A stretch of 64,000 bases of DNA from Robiginitomaculum antarcticum DSM 21748 (GTDB lineage: Bacteria > Pseudomonadota > Alphaproteobacteria > Caulobacterales > Maricaulaceae): NCBI RefSeq assembly GCF_000365025.1, contig NZ_KB823014.1, positions 186,001 to 250,000 of the forward strand. The letters are read 5' to 3'. Numbering within the stretch: position 1 is the stretch's first letter; every line of letters starts with the position of its first letter. The notes under the pieces were generated by a model. That model saw nothing but the letters and a program-made list of their open reading frames with translations, had not been told where the DNA came from and did not search any database. The translations under genes and the position numbers were made by a program. Positions 62,537 through 64,000 of this stretch are shown in pieces.

Positions 62537-63171
62537 TACATGCCCATTTCAGAGCCGAAATGGCTATGAACATTTTGGTAAAAATCCATCGCCATAATAC
62601 GCTTGCGCCACGCGGTTAGCGCAGTAAATTCTGACAAATCGACCTGTGCCAACTCCGCCGGGTCAAGCGCAGCAATGGTCGAAATATCGGCGAGCGAGAA
62701 CGCATCTGCTGCAATATAGTCGCGGGTCTCCAAAATTTTATTTAAGTGCGCGCAGTCCGTACCGAGCAGGCGCAGACCAAAGGCGAGCGATTTTTTATCC
62801 GGCTCTTCACCGAGGAATTTACAGACCACGCGGTTGAAAAACACGCGGCCCATAGCTTGACCGACATGCTGACTGGCAAAGGTAATCCAGCGATCGACAT
62901 TGGCCCGCGCCTCAAGGTCTTTGGGAAACAGATCAGAGTTATGTTTCGTCGCAAGATAACGTAAAATTGCGTCGGATTCCGTGAGGGTAAATTCGCCGTC
63001 TTGGATGACCGGGACTTTGCTCATCGGATTGACCGCGACGAAAGCGGCGCTGCGCTGCTCGCCCGTTTGAAGGTTCACATTATGAAATTCATGTTCCAGT
63101 TCAAGCGCGCTAACGGCGTAGCGCACTTTATTGGACGGAGACGAAAACGGATTGGCGTAGACTTTAAGCAT
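62536..63171 (-). CDS. Glutathione S-transferase family protein
   Basis: This 211-residue protein starts at the ATG at 63171, overlapping the end of the hydrolase gene. The thioredoxin-like N-domain has VYANPFSSPSNKVRYAVSAL and the glutathione site VNPMSKVPVIQDGEFTLTESDAILRYL (read in parts, with the Glu-Ser pair). The all-helical C-domain follows with AFSLADISTIAAL. It likely conjugates or reduces electrophiles; class is not clear. It sits between an HSL-type hydrolase and selO in one operon. Confidence 0.93.
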   Translation of the reverse strand: MLKVYANPFSSPSNKVRYAVSALELEHEFHNVNLQTGEQRSAAFVAVNPMSKVPVIQDGEFTLTESDAILRYLATKHNSDLFPKDLEARANVDRWITFASQHVGQAMGRVFFNRVVCKFLGEEPDKKSLAFGLRLLGTDCAHLNKILETRDYIAADAFSLADISTIAALDPAELAQVDLSEFTALTAWRKRIMAMDFYQNVHSHFGSEMGM

Positions 63172-64000
63172 GACTGTCTTTCTGTAACATTTGTCTGCGA
63201 AGAAACTCTCCAACATCGACGGGAATTTTACGGCCTGGTGGAAAGGCGCGGGTGAAATTTAGAAAACCGTGCGGCATGGATTTTTCATGGTGATACTGCA
63301 CTGACACGCCCGACAATCTTAAGCGATCCGCATAGGCGCGGCCCTCTTCACGTAATGGATCAAGTCCGCATGTCAAAATATAGGTCGGCGGAAGGCCGCG
63401 AAGGTTGGATTCAAACATGGGCGACAGGCGCGTATCATGGACATCAGCCCCGCAAACATAAGACTTCTCGATATAGGTGAGCGCGACCGCGCCAAGCTCT
63501 AGCCTGTCCTGCCAGCCGACAATATGCGGGCGTTTTTCAGACAGCTGCATAAGCGGGTAGAATAGAACCTGCGCGGATAAATCCTGCCGGTATTTCTGCG
63601 CCAGATAGGCCGCCAAATTGCCGCCCGCGCTGTCCCCGCCAATTGTAAGCTGCGTCCCGTCTATACCGTAAGCGTCCCCGCTTTGTGACATAGCCCAAAC
63701 AAGAGAACGTTCGGCATCATCGGTTGCGGCCGGAAAGGCGTATTGCGGCGCAAGGCGGTAATCAACTGACAATACGCGGTGCCCTGAAGACAGCGCAATG
63801 CGCCGGCAAATACCGTCATGGCTGTCGAGGTTGCAGGTGACAAATCCCCCGCCGTGGAAATAAACATGCAGCGGCCCGACTTCATCCGCACCATGGGGCG
63901 TGTAAAGCCGCGCGGGAATATCATATTCGTTATGCGGCAATGTAATTTCGCGCACCGTCTGCATATTGGGGCCGGGCGTTTCAAATTTATAGGTCAGGCG
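63164..64000 (-). CDS. Alpha/beta hydrolase of the hormone-sensitive-lipase family, 5' end cut off
   Basis: This esterase of the HSL/family IV group has the oxyanion motif VYFHGGGFV and the nucleophile elbow IGGDSAGGNLAAYLAQ; the acid and His are in LTCGLDPLREEG and SMPHGFLNF. The frame is still open at base 64000 (a Met at 63964 is an internal codon, since family members have more residues before HGGG), so the start lies outside the window. It probably cleaves short-chain esters in the cytoplasm. Its stop overlaps the GST start. Confidence 0.9.
   Translation of the reverse strand, partial: RLTYKFETPGPNMQTVREITLPHNEYDIPARLYTPHGADEVGPLHVYFHGGGFVTCNLDSHDGICRRIALSSGHRVLSVDYRLAPQYAFPAATDDAERSLVWAMSQSGDAYGIDGTQLTIGGDSAGGNLAAYLAQKYRQDLSAQVLFYPLMQLSEKRPHIVGWQDRLELGAVALTYIEKSYVCGADVHDTRLSPMFESNLRGLPPTYILTCGLDPLREEGRAYADRLRLSGVSVQYHHEKSMPHGFLNFTRAFPPGRKIPVDVGEFLRRQMLQKDSHA

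Overview
The window reads as a stretch of ordinary chromosome from a marine-type alphaproteobacterium, possibly of the Maricaulales/Hyphomonadaceae kind; this placement is inferred. The basis is a split mdh / sucCD / sucAB / lpd TCA block beside zapE and sdhB, a glyQ-glyS-ppdK-cell wall hydrolase run, argH beside a TlpA-type thioredoxin, and many short lipoprotein genes. Base composition is balanced and genes are packed tightly, with many 1-4 nt overlaps. I see no rRNA, tRNA, CRISPR array, prophage or insertion sequence.

Region 1 (1-8.5 kb, minus strand): an RluA-type pseudouridine synthase cut by the window edge, fluoride channel CrcB, a penicillin-acylase-family Ntn hydrolase, a succinate-semialdehyde-type dehydrogenase, a secreted SleB-type cell wall hydrolase and pyruvate phosphate dikinase. 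Region 2 (8.6-13.9 kb, minus): glyS, an unrelated small gene, glyQ, a DUF2007 protein and argH. Region 3 (13.9-17.8 kb, plus): TlpA-like thioredoxin, 3-methyladenine glycosylase-like protein, a DUF6065-like protein, RarD and a PfpI-type protein. Region 4 (17.8-23.9 kb, minus): an envelope and lipid run with two lipoproteins, an M48 protease, a sterol-desaturase-family hydroxylase, a BASS transporter and an N-acyl-D-amino-acid deacylase. Region 5 (24-27.5 kb): xerC, an OmpA-type lipoprotein, a DUF2141 protein and a membrane protein/winged-helix regulator pair under a probably self-regulated promoter.

Region 6 (27.5-39.4 kb, minus) is the TCA block: mdh, three small genes, sucC, an exported unknown protein, sucD, sucA, a sucB with two lipoyl domains, a decayed membrane gene and lpd. 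Region 7 (39.7-46.5 kb) has an exported protein, zapE, an MscS-like channel, a LMW-phosphatase/ArsC protein, an acyltransferase, sdhB without sdhCDA, a 41-residue membrane protein and a Na+/H+ antiporter.

Region 8 (46.5-51.4 kb, minus) is a four-gene unit of a Tat-exported gluconate-2-dehydrogenase subunit-3 protein, two tandem GMC flavoproteins with a C-x5-C-x3-C iron-sulfur signature, and a Tat lipoprotein TIM-barrel epimerase. It looks like a periplasmic sugar or glycoside oxidation system. An aldo/keto reductase, a histidine kinase and then Region 9 (54-60.6 kb) follow. Region 9 is one operon: astC/argD, astA, a fused two-oxoacid dehydrogenase E1, a FabD-like acyltransferase lacking the malonate-binding arginine, and glutaryl-CoA dehydrogenase, with a divergent Lrp-type regulator. 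This is the least conventional gene set in the window. Region 10 (61-64 kb, minus) has an HSL-type hydrolase, a GST and a short SelO, ending at a palindromic repeat.
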